Source: Streptomyces paradoxus (GTDB lineage Bacteria > Actinomycetota > Actinomycetes > Streptomycetales > Streptomycetaceae). Taken from it: 64,000 nucleotides of DNA. The number at the start of each line of letters is the position of its first letter. Positions within the stretch are counted from its first letter, which is position 1. The translations under genes were made by a program, and so were the position numbers. Location: contig NZ_JACHGV010000001.1 of assembly GCF_014202475.1 (NCBI RefSeq), positions 552,186-616,185 of the forward strand, given 5' to 3'. Below the pieces are notes generated by a model. It saw only the letters and a program-made list of their open reading frames with translations. It was not told the origin of the DNA and searched no databases. Shown here piece by piece: positions 43,562-51,192 of the stretch.

Positions 43562-43633
43562 CGCGGTCCCCCTCCTCGGCAGGGCCGTGCACAGCGCGGC
43601 GCGAGCCGGTGTCGCCGCAGAGTCAGTATCGAT

Positions 43634-43655
43634 TGTCTTTCGTCTACAGTCTACG
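43634..43655. promoter_or_regulatory. Candidate operator at the gntR promoter
   Basis: TTGTCTTTCGTCTACAGTCTAC, 22 bases (core GTCTACAGT at 43642-43650), lies about 75 bases upstream of the GntR gene start. The nonamer GTCTACAGT also occurs, reversed, at 46359-46385; the TACAGT core also occurs at 15924-15947. Confidence 0.4.
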
Positions 43656-43708
43656 GCGCACAAGAGCCAGCGTTTCGGGGAGTTGACCGCGTCACACCGC
43701 CTCGCCGC

Positions 43709-44647
43709 TCAGGGGCAGCGCACGACCTGCCCCGCGTACGACAGGTTCCCGCCGAAGCCGAACAGCAGCACCGGGTCGCCCGTGGCGACCGCTCCCTGCT
43801 CGATGAGCTTCGAGAAGGCCAGCGGGATGCTCGCGGCCGAGGTGTTGCCGGACTCGGTGACATCGCGCGCGACGACGGCGTTGACGGCGCCGATCTTCTC
43901 CGCGAGGGGTTCGATGATGCGCAGGTTCGCCTGGTGCAGCACGACTCCGGCGAGGTCGGCCGGCTCCAGACCGGCCCGCTCGCAGGCCCGGCGCGCTATC
44001 GGCGGCAGCTGCGTGGTGGCCCAGCGGTAGACGCTCTGCCCCTCCTGGGCGAAGCGCGGCGGGGTGCCCTCGATGCGCACCGCGTTGCCCATCTCGGGCA
44101 CCGAGCCCCACAGCACCGGCCCGATGGCCGGCTCGTCGGCGGCCTCCACCACCGCGGCGCCCGCCCCGTCGCCGACGAGCACGCATGTGGTGCGGTCGCT
44201 CCAGTCGGCCACCTCGGACATCTTGTCGGCCCCGATGACCAGCACCCGGCTCGCGCCCCCCGCGCGGACGGCGTGGTCGGCGGTGGCCAGGGCGTGGGTG
44301 AAGCCGGCGCACACGACGTTGAGGTCCATGGTGGCGGCCTGCGGGATGCCCAGGCGGGCCGCGACCCGGGCGGCCATGTTGGGCGAGCGGTCGACGGCGG
44401 TGGAGGTGGCGACCAGCACCAGGTCGATGTCGGCCGGGCTCAGACCGGCGGCGGCCAGGGCCTTGGCGGCGGCGTGGGCGGCCAGTTCGTCGACCGGTTC
44501 GTCGGGGCCCGCGATGTGGCGCGTGCGGATGCCCACCCGGCTCCTGATCCACTCGTCACTGGTGTCCACCAGGCCCGCCAGGTCCTCGTTGGTGAGCACC
44601 TTGGCGGGCTGGTAGTGGCCGACGGCGGCGATGCGCGAGCCGTTCAT
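43709..44647 (-). CDS. 3-oxoacyl-ACP synthase III-like enzyme (KAS III)
   Basis: A 312-residue thiolase-fold condensing enzyme of the FabH type. The catalytic triad is visible: Cys in LNVVCAGFTHAL, His in GVVLHQANLRIIEPL and Asn in VTESGNTSAASIPLA. FabH-specific GHYQPAKVLTNEDLAG and the C-terminal GFGGNLSYAGQVVR are present. It condenses an acyl-CoA starter with malonyl-ACP. The housekeeping fab genes are elsewhere, so this is a paralogue with unknown starter. ATG 44647 follows GAGGGGGG; an in-frame start at 44767 is unsupported. An 8-bp inverted repeat (GTGGATCC 44651-44658; GGATCCAC 44679-44686) brackets the ribosome site. Confidence 0.9.
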   Translation of the reverse strand: MNGSRIAAVGHYQPAKVLTNEDLAGLVDTSDEWIRSRVGIRTRHIAGPDEPVDELAAHAAAKALAAAGLSPADIDLVLVATSTAVDRSPNMAARVAARLGIPQAATMDLNVVCAGFTHALATADHAVRAGGASRVLVIGADKMSEVADWSDRTTCVLVGDGAGAAVVEAADEPAIGPVLWGSVPEMGNAVRIEGTPPRFAQEGQSVYRWATTQLPPIARRACERAGLEPADLAGVVLHQANLRIIEPLAEKIGAVNAVVARDVTESGNTSAASIPLAFSKLIEQGAVATGDPVLLFGFGGNLSYAGQVVRCP

Positions 44648-44794
44648 TGGGTGGATCCCCCTCGTTGCCTTGGGTAGCGGATCCACCAGTCTGATCAGTG
44701 ACTCACGGGTACGGCGGCATCCGAGGCGACAGGAAACGGGCGCCGGGGTTGTAGCTTCTGTCAGCACCTCGGACGTCGTGGCACCTGTCGACCC

Positions 44795-44935
44795 TTACCC
44801 GGTGAACAGTTGCGTCGCCTTTCGCACCAGTTCGTACAGCCCGTAGGCGAGCGGTACGCCGACCCACACCCAGGCGAGGGCGATCAGCCACCGCCGGTCC
44901 GGGCTAGGCGGACTCTGACTGCTGTCGCTCGACAC
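44795..44935 (-). CDS. MFS transporter small subunit (46 residues)
   Basis: Reading leftward from GTG 44935 to TAA 44795: the N-terminus VSSDSSQSPPSPDRRW leads into one hydrophobic helix LIALAWVWVGVPLAYGLY and ends ELVRKATQLFTG. This matches the short proteins annotated as MFS transporter small subunit that accompany OFA-family carriers in actinobacteria. It overlaps the 3' end of the transporter gene by 32 bases in another frame, indicating coupled translation. The single helix probably packs against the carrier. It is below the size most gene callers keep. Confidence 0.8.
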   Translation of the reverse strand: MSSDSSQSPPSPDRRWLIALAWVWVGVPLAYGLYELVRKATQLFTG

Positions 44936-46238
44936 GGGCGGCCTCCTTCGGGGCGGGGACGTGATGGCGGGGGTCGACGGGCCGGATCAGTTCGTTGGCG
45001 ACGAAGCCGACGACGAGCAGCCCGATCATGATGACGAAGGACAGCCCGTACAGGGACGCGCCGTGCCGGCCCGCCTCCTCCTGCCGGTCGGCGATCCAGT
45101 TCACGATCAGCGGGCCGAGCACCCCGGCCGTGGACCAGGCGGTGAGCAGCCGCCCGTGGATGGCGCCGACCTGGTACGTACCGAACAAATCCTTCAGATA
45201 GGCCGGAACCGTGGCGAAACCCCCGCCGTAGAAGGAGAGGATGACCAGTGCGCACAGGACGAACAGCGGCTTGGAGGAGTCGCCCAAGAGGGCGATGAGG
45301 GCATACATCAGCGCGCCGACACCCAGGTAGACGCGGTAGATGTTCTTGCGGCCGATGAGGTCGGACGTCGAGGACCAGCCGATGCGTCCGGCCATGTTCG
45401 CCGCGGACAGCAGCGCGACGAAGCCGGCGGCGGCCGTCACCGACACCGGAGTGGAGGTGTCCGCGAAGAAGTCCGTGATCATCGGCGCGGCCTTCTCCAG
45501 GATGCCGATGCCGGCGGTGACGTTCATACAGAGCACGATCCACAGGCACCAGAACTGCGGGGTGCGCAGGGCCTGGTTGGCGGAGACCTGCGGGCCGGTG
45601 GGGGCTTGTCGCGCAGTTCCCCGCGCGCCTGGGGCATGACGCGGAACCCGGACCAACAGCACACCCAGCAGCATGAAGACCGCGTACGACAGCCCGTGCA
45701 CGAGGAAGGCGAGCGCGATGCCGGAGCTGTCGCCGCCGAACGACTCCAGCATCTGGGCCGACCACGGCGAGGCGATGAGCGCGCCGCCGCCGAAGCCCAT
45801 GATGGCGATGCCGGTGGCCATGCCGGGCCGGTCCGGGAACCACTTGATCAGCGTGGAGACGGGCGAGATGTAGCCGATGCCGAGACCGATGCCGCCGACG
45901 AAGCCGTAGCCGAACACGATGAGCCAGTACTGGTCCAGGGACGCGCCCAGCGCGGAGAGCAGGAAGCCGGAGGAGAAGCAGATCAGGGCGACGGTCATCG
46001 CCCAGCGCGGGCCCTTGCGCTCCACGAGCGTGCCGCCGAACGCGGCGGACAGGCCCAGCATGACGATGCCCAGCTGGAAGGGCAGCGCGCTCTGGGTGCC
46101 GCTGAGGCCGAGCGCGGACTCCAGGGGCGGTTTGAACACGCTCCAGGCGTAGGCCTGGCCGATGGAGAGATGGACGGAGAGAGCGGCGGGCGGAACGAGC
46201 CAGCGGCTCCAGCCCGGGGGCGCGACTGGGGGACTCAT
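44904..46238 (-). CDS. Second OFA-family MFS transporter (oxalate/formate/lactate type)
   Basis: A 444-residue, 12-helix MFS carrier. OFA features: LSIGQAYAWSVFKPPLESALG near the N-terminus, GGIGLGIGYISPVSTLIKWFPD, then RTPQFWCLWIVLCMNVTAGIG after the central loop, and FATVPAYLKDLFGTYQVGAIHG. The central loop between the halves holds HAPGARGTARQAPTG, encoded by a dispersed Streptomyces repeat (listed separately). It is divergent from the PanE-formate dehydrogenase operon across a shared promoter. ATG 46238 has only a weak ribosome site. Substrate is likely oxalate, formate or a related carboxylate; the ORF extends upstream to 46388 but through the promoter. Confidence 0.88.
   Translation of the reverse strand: MSPPVAPPGWSRWLVPPAALSVHLSIGQAYAWSVFKPPLESALGLSGTQSALPFQLGIVMLGLSAAFGGTLVERKGPRWAMTVALICFSSGFLLSALGASLDQYWLIVFGYGFVGGIGLGIGYISPVSTLIKWFPDRPGMATGIAIMGFGGGALIASPWSAQMLESFGGDSSGIALAFLVHGLSYAVFMLLGVLLVRVPRHAPGARGTARQAPTGPQVSANQALRTPQFWCLWIVLCMNVTAGIGILEKAAPMITDFFADTSTPVSVTAAAGFVALLSAANMAGRIGWSSTSDLIGRKNIYRVYLGVGALMYALIALLGDSSKPLFVLCALVILSFYGGGFATVPAYLKDLFGTYQVGAIHGRLLTAWSTAGVLGPLIVNWIADRQEEAGRHGASLYGLSFVIMIGLLVVGFVANELIRPVDPRHHVPAPKEAARVERQQSESA
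45600..45633. repeat. Dispersed Streptomyces repeat inside the transporter gene
   Basis: GGGGGCTTGTCGCGCAGTTC followed by CCCGCGCGCCTGGG. I recognise the TTGTCGCGCAGTTCCCCGCG core as a repeat that is very common between Streptomyces genes. Here it is in frame in the central cytoplasmic loop of the OFA transporter. Confidence 0.65.
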
Positions 46239-46358
46239 GAACCCCGGACGGTAGGGATCCGCGGGGGAGTTGAGAAGACGCGGCGTCGACCGTATGCGGT
46301 GAACGGTATCCGGCATGCGCCGAACGGTCGGCGCACGGCCCCTTGCCCACCCAACCTC

Positions 46359-46385
46359 CATACTGTAGACAATATTTCGTCGACA
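46359..46385. promoter_or_regulatory. Candidate operator before the formate operon
   Basis: CATACTGTAGACAATAT followed by TTCGTCGACA lies in the 236-base divergent promoter between the OFA transporter (46238) and the PanE-like gene (46475). ATACTGT/ACAATAT is an imperfect palindrome. It shares the ACTGTA core and TTCGTCGAC with the 15924 site. Confidence 0.5.
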
Positions 46386-46474
46386 CAAGCCGTCCGCGAG
46401 CCATGACGCGACCCGTCGGGCGGCCGGACGGCAGCCACCTCCGCGGTATCCCTCGAACCGAACGGAGTGTTCCC

Positions 46475-47446
46475 GTGAAAGTCGCAGTTCTCGGCGCCGG
46501 TGCCATCGGCGCCTACGTCGGCGCCGCGCTCCACCGCGCGGGCGCCGAGGTGCATCTCATCGCGCGTGGACCGCACCTGGCGGCCATGAGGCAGCACGGA
46601 GTCCGGGTGCGCAGCCCACGCGGCGACTTCACCGCGCGCCCCCACGCCACCGACGACCCGGCCGAGGTCGGCCCGGTCGACCATGTCTTCCTGGGCCTGA
46701 AGGCCAACGCGTACGCGGCATGCGGGCCGCTGATCGCGCCCCTGCTGCACGAGACGACCTCGGTCGTCGCGGCCCAGAACGGCATCCCCTGGTGGTACTT
46801 CCACCGGCACGGCGGCCCGTACGACGGCCACCGTGTCGAGAGTGTCGACCCGGACGGCGCGGTCAGTGCGGTGCTCGCGCCCGAACGGGCCGTCGGCTGT
46901 GTCGTCTACGCGGCGACCGAACTCGAAGGGCCGGGCGTCGTACGCCACTTGGAGGGCACGAGATTCTCCATCGGCGAGCCCGACCGCAGCCGCTCCGCGC
47001 GCTGCCTCGCGTTCAGCGAGGCCATGCAGGCGGGCGGGCTGAAGTGCCCGGTCGAACCGGACCTGCGCAGCGACATCTGGGTCAAGCTGCTCGGCAACAT
47101 CTCCTTCAACCCGATCAGCGCCCTGGCCCGCGCGACCATGCGCCAGATGTGCCTGCACGGCGGCACCCGCAAGGTCATCGAGATCATGATGACCGAGACG
47201 CTGGCGGTCGCCGAGGCCCTCGGCTGCGAGGTCGGGGTCTCCATCGAGCGCCGGCTCGCGGGTGCCGAGCGGGTCGGCGACCACCGCACCTCCACGCTCC
47301 AGGACCTGGAGCGCGGCAAGCCGCTCGAACTCGACGTGCTGCTCGCGGCGGTCGTCGAGCTGGCGGAGATCACCGGCGTGGCGGTGCCCACCCTGCGCAC
47401 CGTGCACGCCCTCTCGGACCTGCTCGCGCTGAGGAGCGCCGCATGA
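46475..47446 (+). CDS. PanE-like 2-dehydropantoate 2-reductase family protein
   Basis: A 323-residue NADPH-dependent reductase. The Rossmann start VKVAVLGAGAIGAYVGAALH gives GAGAIG. The PanE catalytic lysine lies in IWVKLLGNISFNPISALARA, with the conserved asparagine and the later GDHRTSTLQDLERGKPLELD (serine/asp substrate site). GTG 46475 has GGAG seven bases upstream. It overlaps the formate dehydrogenase gene by ATGA, so it is firmly in that operon. It may supply pantothenate for the CoA needed in oxalate use, or reduce another 2-oxo acid such as glyoxylate or tartronate semialdehyde; both ideas are inference. Confidence 0.87.
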   Translation: MKVAVLGAGAIGAYVGAALHRAGAEVHLIARGPHLAAMRQHGVRVRSPRGDFTARPHATDDPAEVGPVDHVFLGLKANAYAACGPLIAPLLHETTSVVAAQNGIPWWYFHRHGGPYDGHRVESVDPDGAVSAVLAPERAVGCVVYAATELEGPGVVRHLEGTRFSIGEPDRSRSARCLAFSEAMQAGGLKCPVEPDLRSDIWVKLLGNISFNPISALARATMRQMCLHGGTRKVIEIMMTETLAVAEALGCEVGVSIERRLAGAERVGDHRTSTLQDLERGKPLELDVLLAAVVELAEITGVAVPTLRTVHALSDLLALRSAA

Positions 47447-49362
47447 GGAAACGGCAACCGAAGACCTACACCCGGCTGACGCACCCGCTCGTCCGGGACT
47501 CCCGCGACGAGCCCTTCCGGCAGGCGACCTGGGAGGAGGCCCTGGACCGGGCGGCCCGGGGCATCCAGGCGGCGCGCGGCGCGTTCGGGATGTTCTCCTG
47601 TGCTCGCGCCACCAACGAGATGAACTACGTGGCGCAGAAGTTCGCCCGGGTCGTCATGGGCACCAACAACGTCGACTCCTGCAACCGCACCTGTCACGCC
47701 CCGAGCGTGGCGGGCCTGTCGGCGGCGTTCGGCTCGGGCGGCGGCACGTCGTCGTACGAGGAGATCGAGCACACCGACGTCATCGTGATGTGGGGCTCCA
47801 ACGCCCGGTTCGCGCACCCGATCTTCTTCCAGCACGTGCTGAAGGGGATCAGGAACGGCGCCCGGATGTACGCGGTCGACCCACGCCGCACATCGACCGC
47901 CGAGTGGGCGGAGAGCTGGATGGGGCTCAACGTCGGCACGGACATCCCGATGGCGCACGCGATCGGCCGCGAGATCATCCACGCGGGGCTCGCCAACGAG
48001 GCGTTCATCGAGCGGGCGACCAGCGGCTTCGAGGAGTACAGGGCCCTGGTCGAGCCGTGGACACCGTCGCTCGCCGAGAAGGTGACGGGCGTACCGGCGG
48101 CGGCGATCCGCGAACTGGCGCACGCCTACGCCCGGGCCGAACGGGCCCAGTTGTGCTGGACCCTCGGCATCACCGAGCACCACAACGGCACCGACAACGT
48201 CCGCGCCCTGATCAACCTGTCCCTGCTCACCGGGCACGTCGGCCGCTACGGCTCGGGCCTGCAGCCCCTGCGCGGGCAGAACAACGTGCAGGGCGGCGGC
48301 GACATGGGCGCGATCCCCAACCGGCTGCCCGGGTTCCAGGACATCCTGGACGCGAGCGTCCGGCTGAAGTTCGAGTCCGCCTGGGACACGGTGCTCCAGC
48401 CGCACTACGGCCTGAACCTCACGGAGATGTTCGAGGCGATGGAGGACGGCTCGCTGAGGGCCGTGTACTGCATCGGCGAGAACCCGGCCCAGTCCGAGGC
48501 CGACAGCGAGCAGGCCGTACGGCGGCTCCGGTCGCTGGACTTCCTGGTCGTGCAGGACATCTTCCTGACGAAGACCGCCGGACTCGCGGACGTCGTCCTG
48601 CCGGCCACCGCCGGCTGGGCGGAGACCGACGGCACGACCACCAACAGCGAGCGGCGGGTCCAGCGCGTCCGCAAGGCCGTCACCCCGCCCGGCGAGGCCC
48701 GCGAGGACATCGACATCATCTGCGACCTCGCCTCCCGCCTCGGCCACGACTGGAAGTACGCCGACGCGGAGACCGTGTGGAACGAGCTGCGCTCCGTCTC
48801 GCCCGACCACTACGGCATGACGTACGAGCGCCTGGAGGAGCACCAGGGCATCCAGTGGCCCTGCCCGAGCACGGACGCGATCGAACCGACCTATCTGCAC
48901 GGCCGGTTGTGGGAGACCGACCCCTCCCGGCGCGGCCCGCTCGCGCCCTTCGGCCTCGTGCAGCACGACCCGCCCGTGGACCTCACCGACGACCGGTACC
49001 CGATCCGGCTCACCACGGGGCGGCGGCTCGACTCGTACAACACCGGTGTGCAGAGCGGCGGTTACGCCTCGCCGCTCAGGCGCGGCGAGTTCATCGAGCT
49101 GAGCCCGGAGGACGCAGAGCGCTACGGGGTCGTGGTCGGCGAGCACGTCCAGGTGACCTCACGGCGCGGATCGGTGACCGCGCCCGTGTGGGTGGACACC
49201 GCGCTGCGCCCCGGACTCGCCTTCATGACCATGCACTTCCCGGACGAGGTGGACACCAACGCCCTGACCATCGAGGCGAACTGCCCGATCGCGGGGACGT
49301 CGGAGTTCAAGGCGTCGGCGATCCGGATCGAGAAGCTGCCCATCGCGACCATCGTGGGGTGA
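47443..49362 (+). CDS. Formate dehydrogenase catalytic chain, molybdopterin domains only
   Basis: A 639-residue molybdopterin (bis-MGD) oxidoreductase chain. The molybdenum-ligand cysteine is Cys84 in SCNRTCHAPSV, next to the catalytic His85, so this is a cysteine, not selenocysteine, enzyme. Family segments follow: VIVMWGSNARFAHPIFFQH, TLGITEHHNGTDNVRALINL, GLQPLRGQNNVQGGGDMG and DVVLPATAGWAETDGTTTNSERRV. The chain starts abruptly at RLTHPLVRDS, the point that follows the N-terminal [4Fe-4S] domain in normal proteins; that domain is encoded separately at 51189. Stop-start overlap with the PanE-like gene. Confidence 0.92.
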   Translation: MRKRQPKTYTRLTHPLVRDSRDEPFRQATWEEALDRAARGIQAARGAFGMFSCARATNEMNYVAQKFARVVMGTNNVDSCNRTCHAPSVAGLSAAFGSGGGTSSYEEIEHTDVIVMWGSNARFAHPIFFQHVLKGIRNGARMYAVDPRRTSTAEWAESWMGLNVGTDIPMAHAIGREIIHAGLANEAFIERATSGFEEYRALVEPWTPSLAEKVTGVPAAAIRELAHAYARAERAQLCWTLGITEHHNGTDNVRALINLSLLTGHVGRYGSGLQPLRGQNNVQGGGDMGAIPNRLPGFQDILDASVRLKFESAWDTVLQPHYGLNLTEMFEAMEDGSLRAVYCIGENPAQSEADSEQAVRRLRSLDFLVVQDIFLTKTAGLADVVLPATAGWAETDGTTTNSERRVQRVRKAVTPPGEAREDIDIICDLASRLGHDWKYADAETVWNELRSVSPDHYGMTYERLEEHQGIQWPCPSTDAIEPTYLHGRLWETDPSRRGPLAPFGLVQHDPPVDLTDDRYPIRLTTGRRLDSYNTGVQSGGYASPLRRGEFIELSPEDAERYGVVVGEHVQVTSRRGSVTAPVWVDTALRPGLAFMTMHFPDEVDTNALTIEANCPIAGTSEFKASAIRIEKLPIATIVG

Positions 49363-49368
49363 CGCACT

Positions 49369-51192
49369 GTGGACCTGCACTTCGGTGACAGCAAACCGAC
49401 GGACGAGGAGCGGGCGGCCGTCGACGGCCTGCTCGGGCCTCCGGAGTCCTCCTGGGAGGGCGCCGACCGCTCCGACGCGGATCTCAGGTGGGCCCGTGGC
49501 GGACGCGAGGCCCGGGACCGCCGCGACCTGCTGCTGCCGGGGCTGCATGCGATCAACGACCGGATCGGCTGGATCAGCGAGGGCGCCCTGGACTACCTGT
49601 GCCGGCGGCTGACGGTGCCGCCGGCGGAGGCGTACGGGGTCGCCACCTTCTATGCCATGTTCTCTCTCAAGCCCCGCCCGGCGACCGTGCTGCACGTGTG
49701 CACGGACCTGGCGTGCGCGGCCGCCGGGGCGCCGGAACTGTGCGCCGGGGTCGAGGAGCGGCTGGGCCTCGGCAGCGGGGTGAGCGTCGAGCGCAGCCCG
49801 TGCCTGGGTCTGTGCGAAAGGGCCCCGGCCGCGCTCGCGATCAAGGCCGGGGATCCCGTCCGTACGGCGGTCTCGGCGCCGGCGACCGTCCAGGACGCCG
49901 TGCTCGCCGCGAGCTCGCCGGACTCCGCGCCCGAGGAGCCACCGGCCGCGCTGGCGGTGCCCCAGGCCGGGCAGGACGGTCTGATGCTGCTGCACCGCGT
50001 CGGCGCGGTCGACCCGTCGTCCCTCGACGACTACCGCGCCCACGGGGGTTACACCGCCCTGCGCCGGGCCTTCGAACTGGGACCCGCCGGGGTGATCCGC
50101 GAGGTCACCGACTCGGGTCTGGTCGGGCGCGGCGGCGCCGCCTTCCCCACCGGCCGCAAGTGGCAGGCCACGGCGTCCCAGCCCGACCGTCCGCACTACC
50201 TCGTCTGCAACGCCGACGAATCGGAGCCGGGCACCTTCAAGGACCGGGTGCTCATGGAGGGCGACCCGTACGCACTCGTCGAGGCGATGACGATCGCCGG
50301 GTACGCGACCGGCGCGCACCGGGGCTACCTGTATCTGCGCGGCGAGTACCCGCGTGCCCTGCGCCTGCTGGAGCACGCGGTCGGGCAGGCCCGTGCGCGC
50401 GGACTGCTCGGCGACGACGTGCTCGGGCAGGGCTACGCCTTCGACATCGAGATCCGGCGCGGCGCGGGCGCCTACATCTGCGGTGAGGAGACGGCCCTGT
50501 TCAACTCCATCGAGGGCTACCGCGGCGAGCCGCGCTCGAAGCCGCCGTTCCCGGTGGAGAAGGGCCTGTTCGGCAAGCCGACGGTCGAGAACAACGTGGA
50601 GACGCTGGTCAACGTCCTGCCGGTGCTGACCATGGGCGCCCCGGCGTACGCGAAGATCGGCACCGGGCGCTCCACCGGCCCGAAGCTGTTCTGCGTGTCC
50701 GGCAGCGTGCAGCGGCCCGGTGTCTACGAGGTGCCGTTCGGCGCGACGCTGGGCGACGTGCTCACGCTGGCCGGGGTGCGGGACGGGCTGCGGGCGGTAC
50801 TGCTCGGCGGGGCGGCGGGCGGTTTCGTCCGGGCCGACGAGCTGGACATCCCGCTCACCTTCGAGGGCACGCGCGAAGCCGGCACGACCTTGGGCTCCGG
50901 ACTCGTCATGGCCTTCGACGACAGCGTGCCCCTGCCCCGGCTGCTGCTGCGCATCGCGGAGTTCTTCCGGGACGAGTCGTGCGGGCAGTGCGTACCGTGC
51001 CGGGTCGGGACGGTACGGCAGGAGGAGGCACTGCACCGCATCGTGGAGCGCACGGGCGCCGACGCCGCCGGTGACATCGCGCTGCTGCGGGAGGTCGGCC
51101 GCGCCATGCGGGACGCCTCGATCTGCGGTCTCGGGCAGACCGCGTGGAACGCCGTGGAATCCGCCATCGACCGTCTGGGGGCGTACGAATGA
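49369..51192 (+). CDS. Formate dehydrogenase NAD-linking chain (NuoE-NuoF fusion)
   Basis: A 607-residue fusion. Residues about 50-185 are a NuoE/FdsG-type thioredoxin-like [2Fe-2S] domain (GVATFYAMFSLKPRPATVLHV, CTDLAC, SPCLGLCERAP). Residues about 205-600 are a NuoF/FdsB flavoprotein: FMN/NADH loop GRGGAAFPTGRKW, CNADESEPGTFKDR, GAGAYICGEETALFNSIEG, and the [4Fe-4S] motif DESCGQCVPCRVGT with a later cysteine in SICGLGQ. It passes electrons from the iron-sulphur chain through FMN to NAD+. GTG 49369 begins seven bases after the catalytic gene stop. Confidence 0.92.
   Translation: MDLHFGDSKPTDEERAAVDGLLGPPESSWEGADRSDADLRWARGGREARDRRDLLLPGLHAINDRIGWISEGALDYLCRRLTVPPAEAYGVATFYAMFSLKPRPATVLHVCTDLACAAAGAPELCAGVEERLGLGSGVSVERSPCLGLCERAPAALAIKAGDPVRTAVSAPATVQDAVLAASSPDSAPEEPPAALAVPQAGQDGLMLLHRVGAVDPSSLDDYRAHGGYTALRRAFELGPAGVIREVTDSGLVGRGGAAFPTGRKWQATASQPDRPHYLVCNADESEPGTFKDRVLMEGDPYALVEAMTIAGYATGAHRGYLYLRGEYPRALRLLEHAVGQARARGLLGDDVLGQGYAFDIEIRRGAGAYICGEETALFNSIEGYRGEPRSKPPFPVEKGLFGKPTVENNVETLVNVLPVLTMGAPAYAKIGTGRSTGPKLFCVSGSVQRPGVYEVPFGATLGDVLTLAGVRDGLRAVLLGGAAGGFVRADELDIPLTFEGTREAGTTLGSGLVMAFDDSVPLPRLLLRIAEFFRDESCGQCVPCRVGTVRQEEALHRIVERTGADAAGDIALLREVGRAMRDASICGLGQTAWNAVESAIDRLGAYE

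Noticed and set aside
44751..44794. A promoter call for the KAS III gene
   Set aside because: I could not find a convincing -35/-10 pair, so only the nearby inverted repeat is reported.
47443..49362. Selenocysteine formate dehydrogenase
   Set aside because: The molybdenum-ligand position is encoded by a cysteine codon (RTCHAP), with no in-frame TGA.
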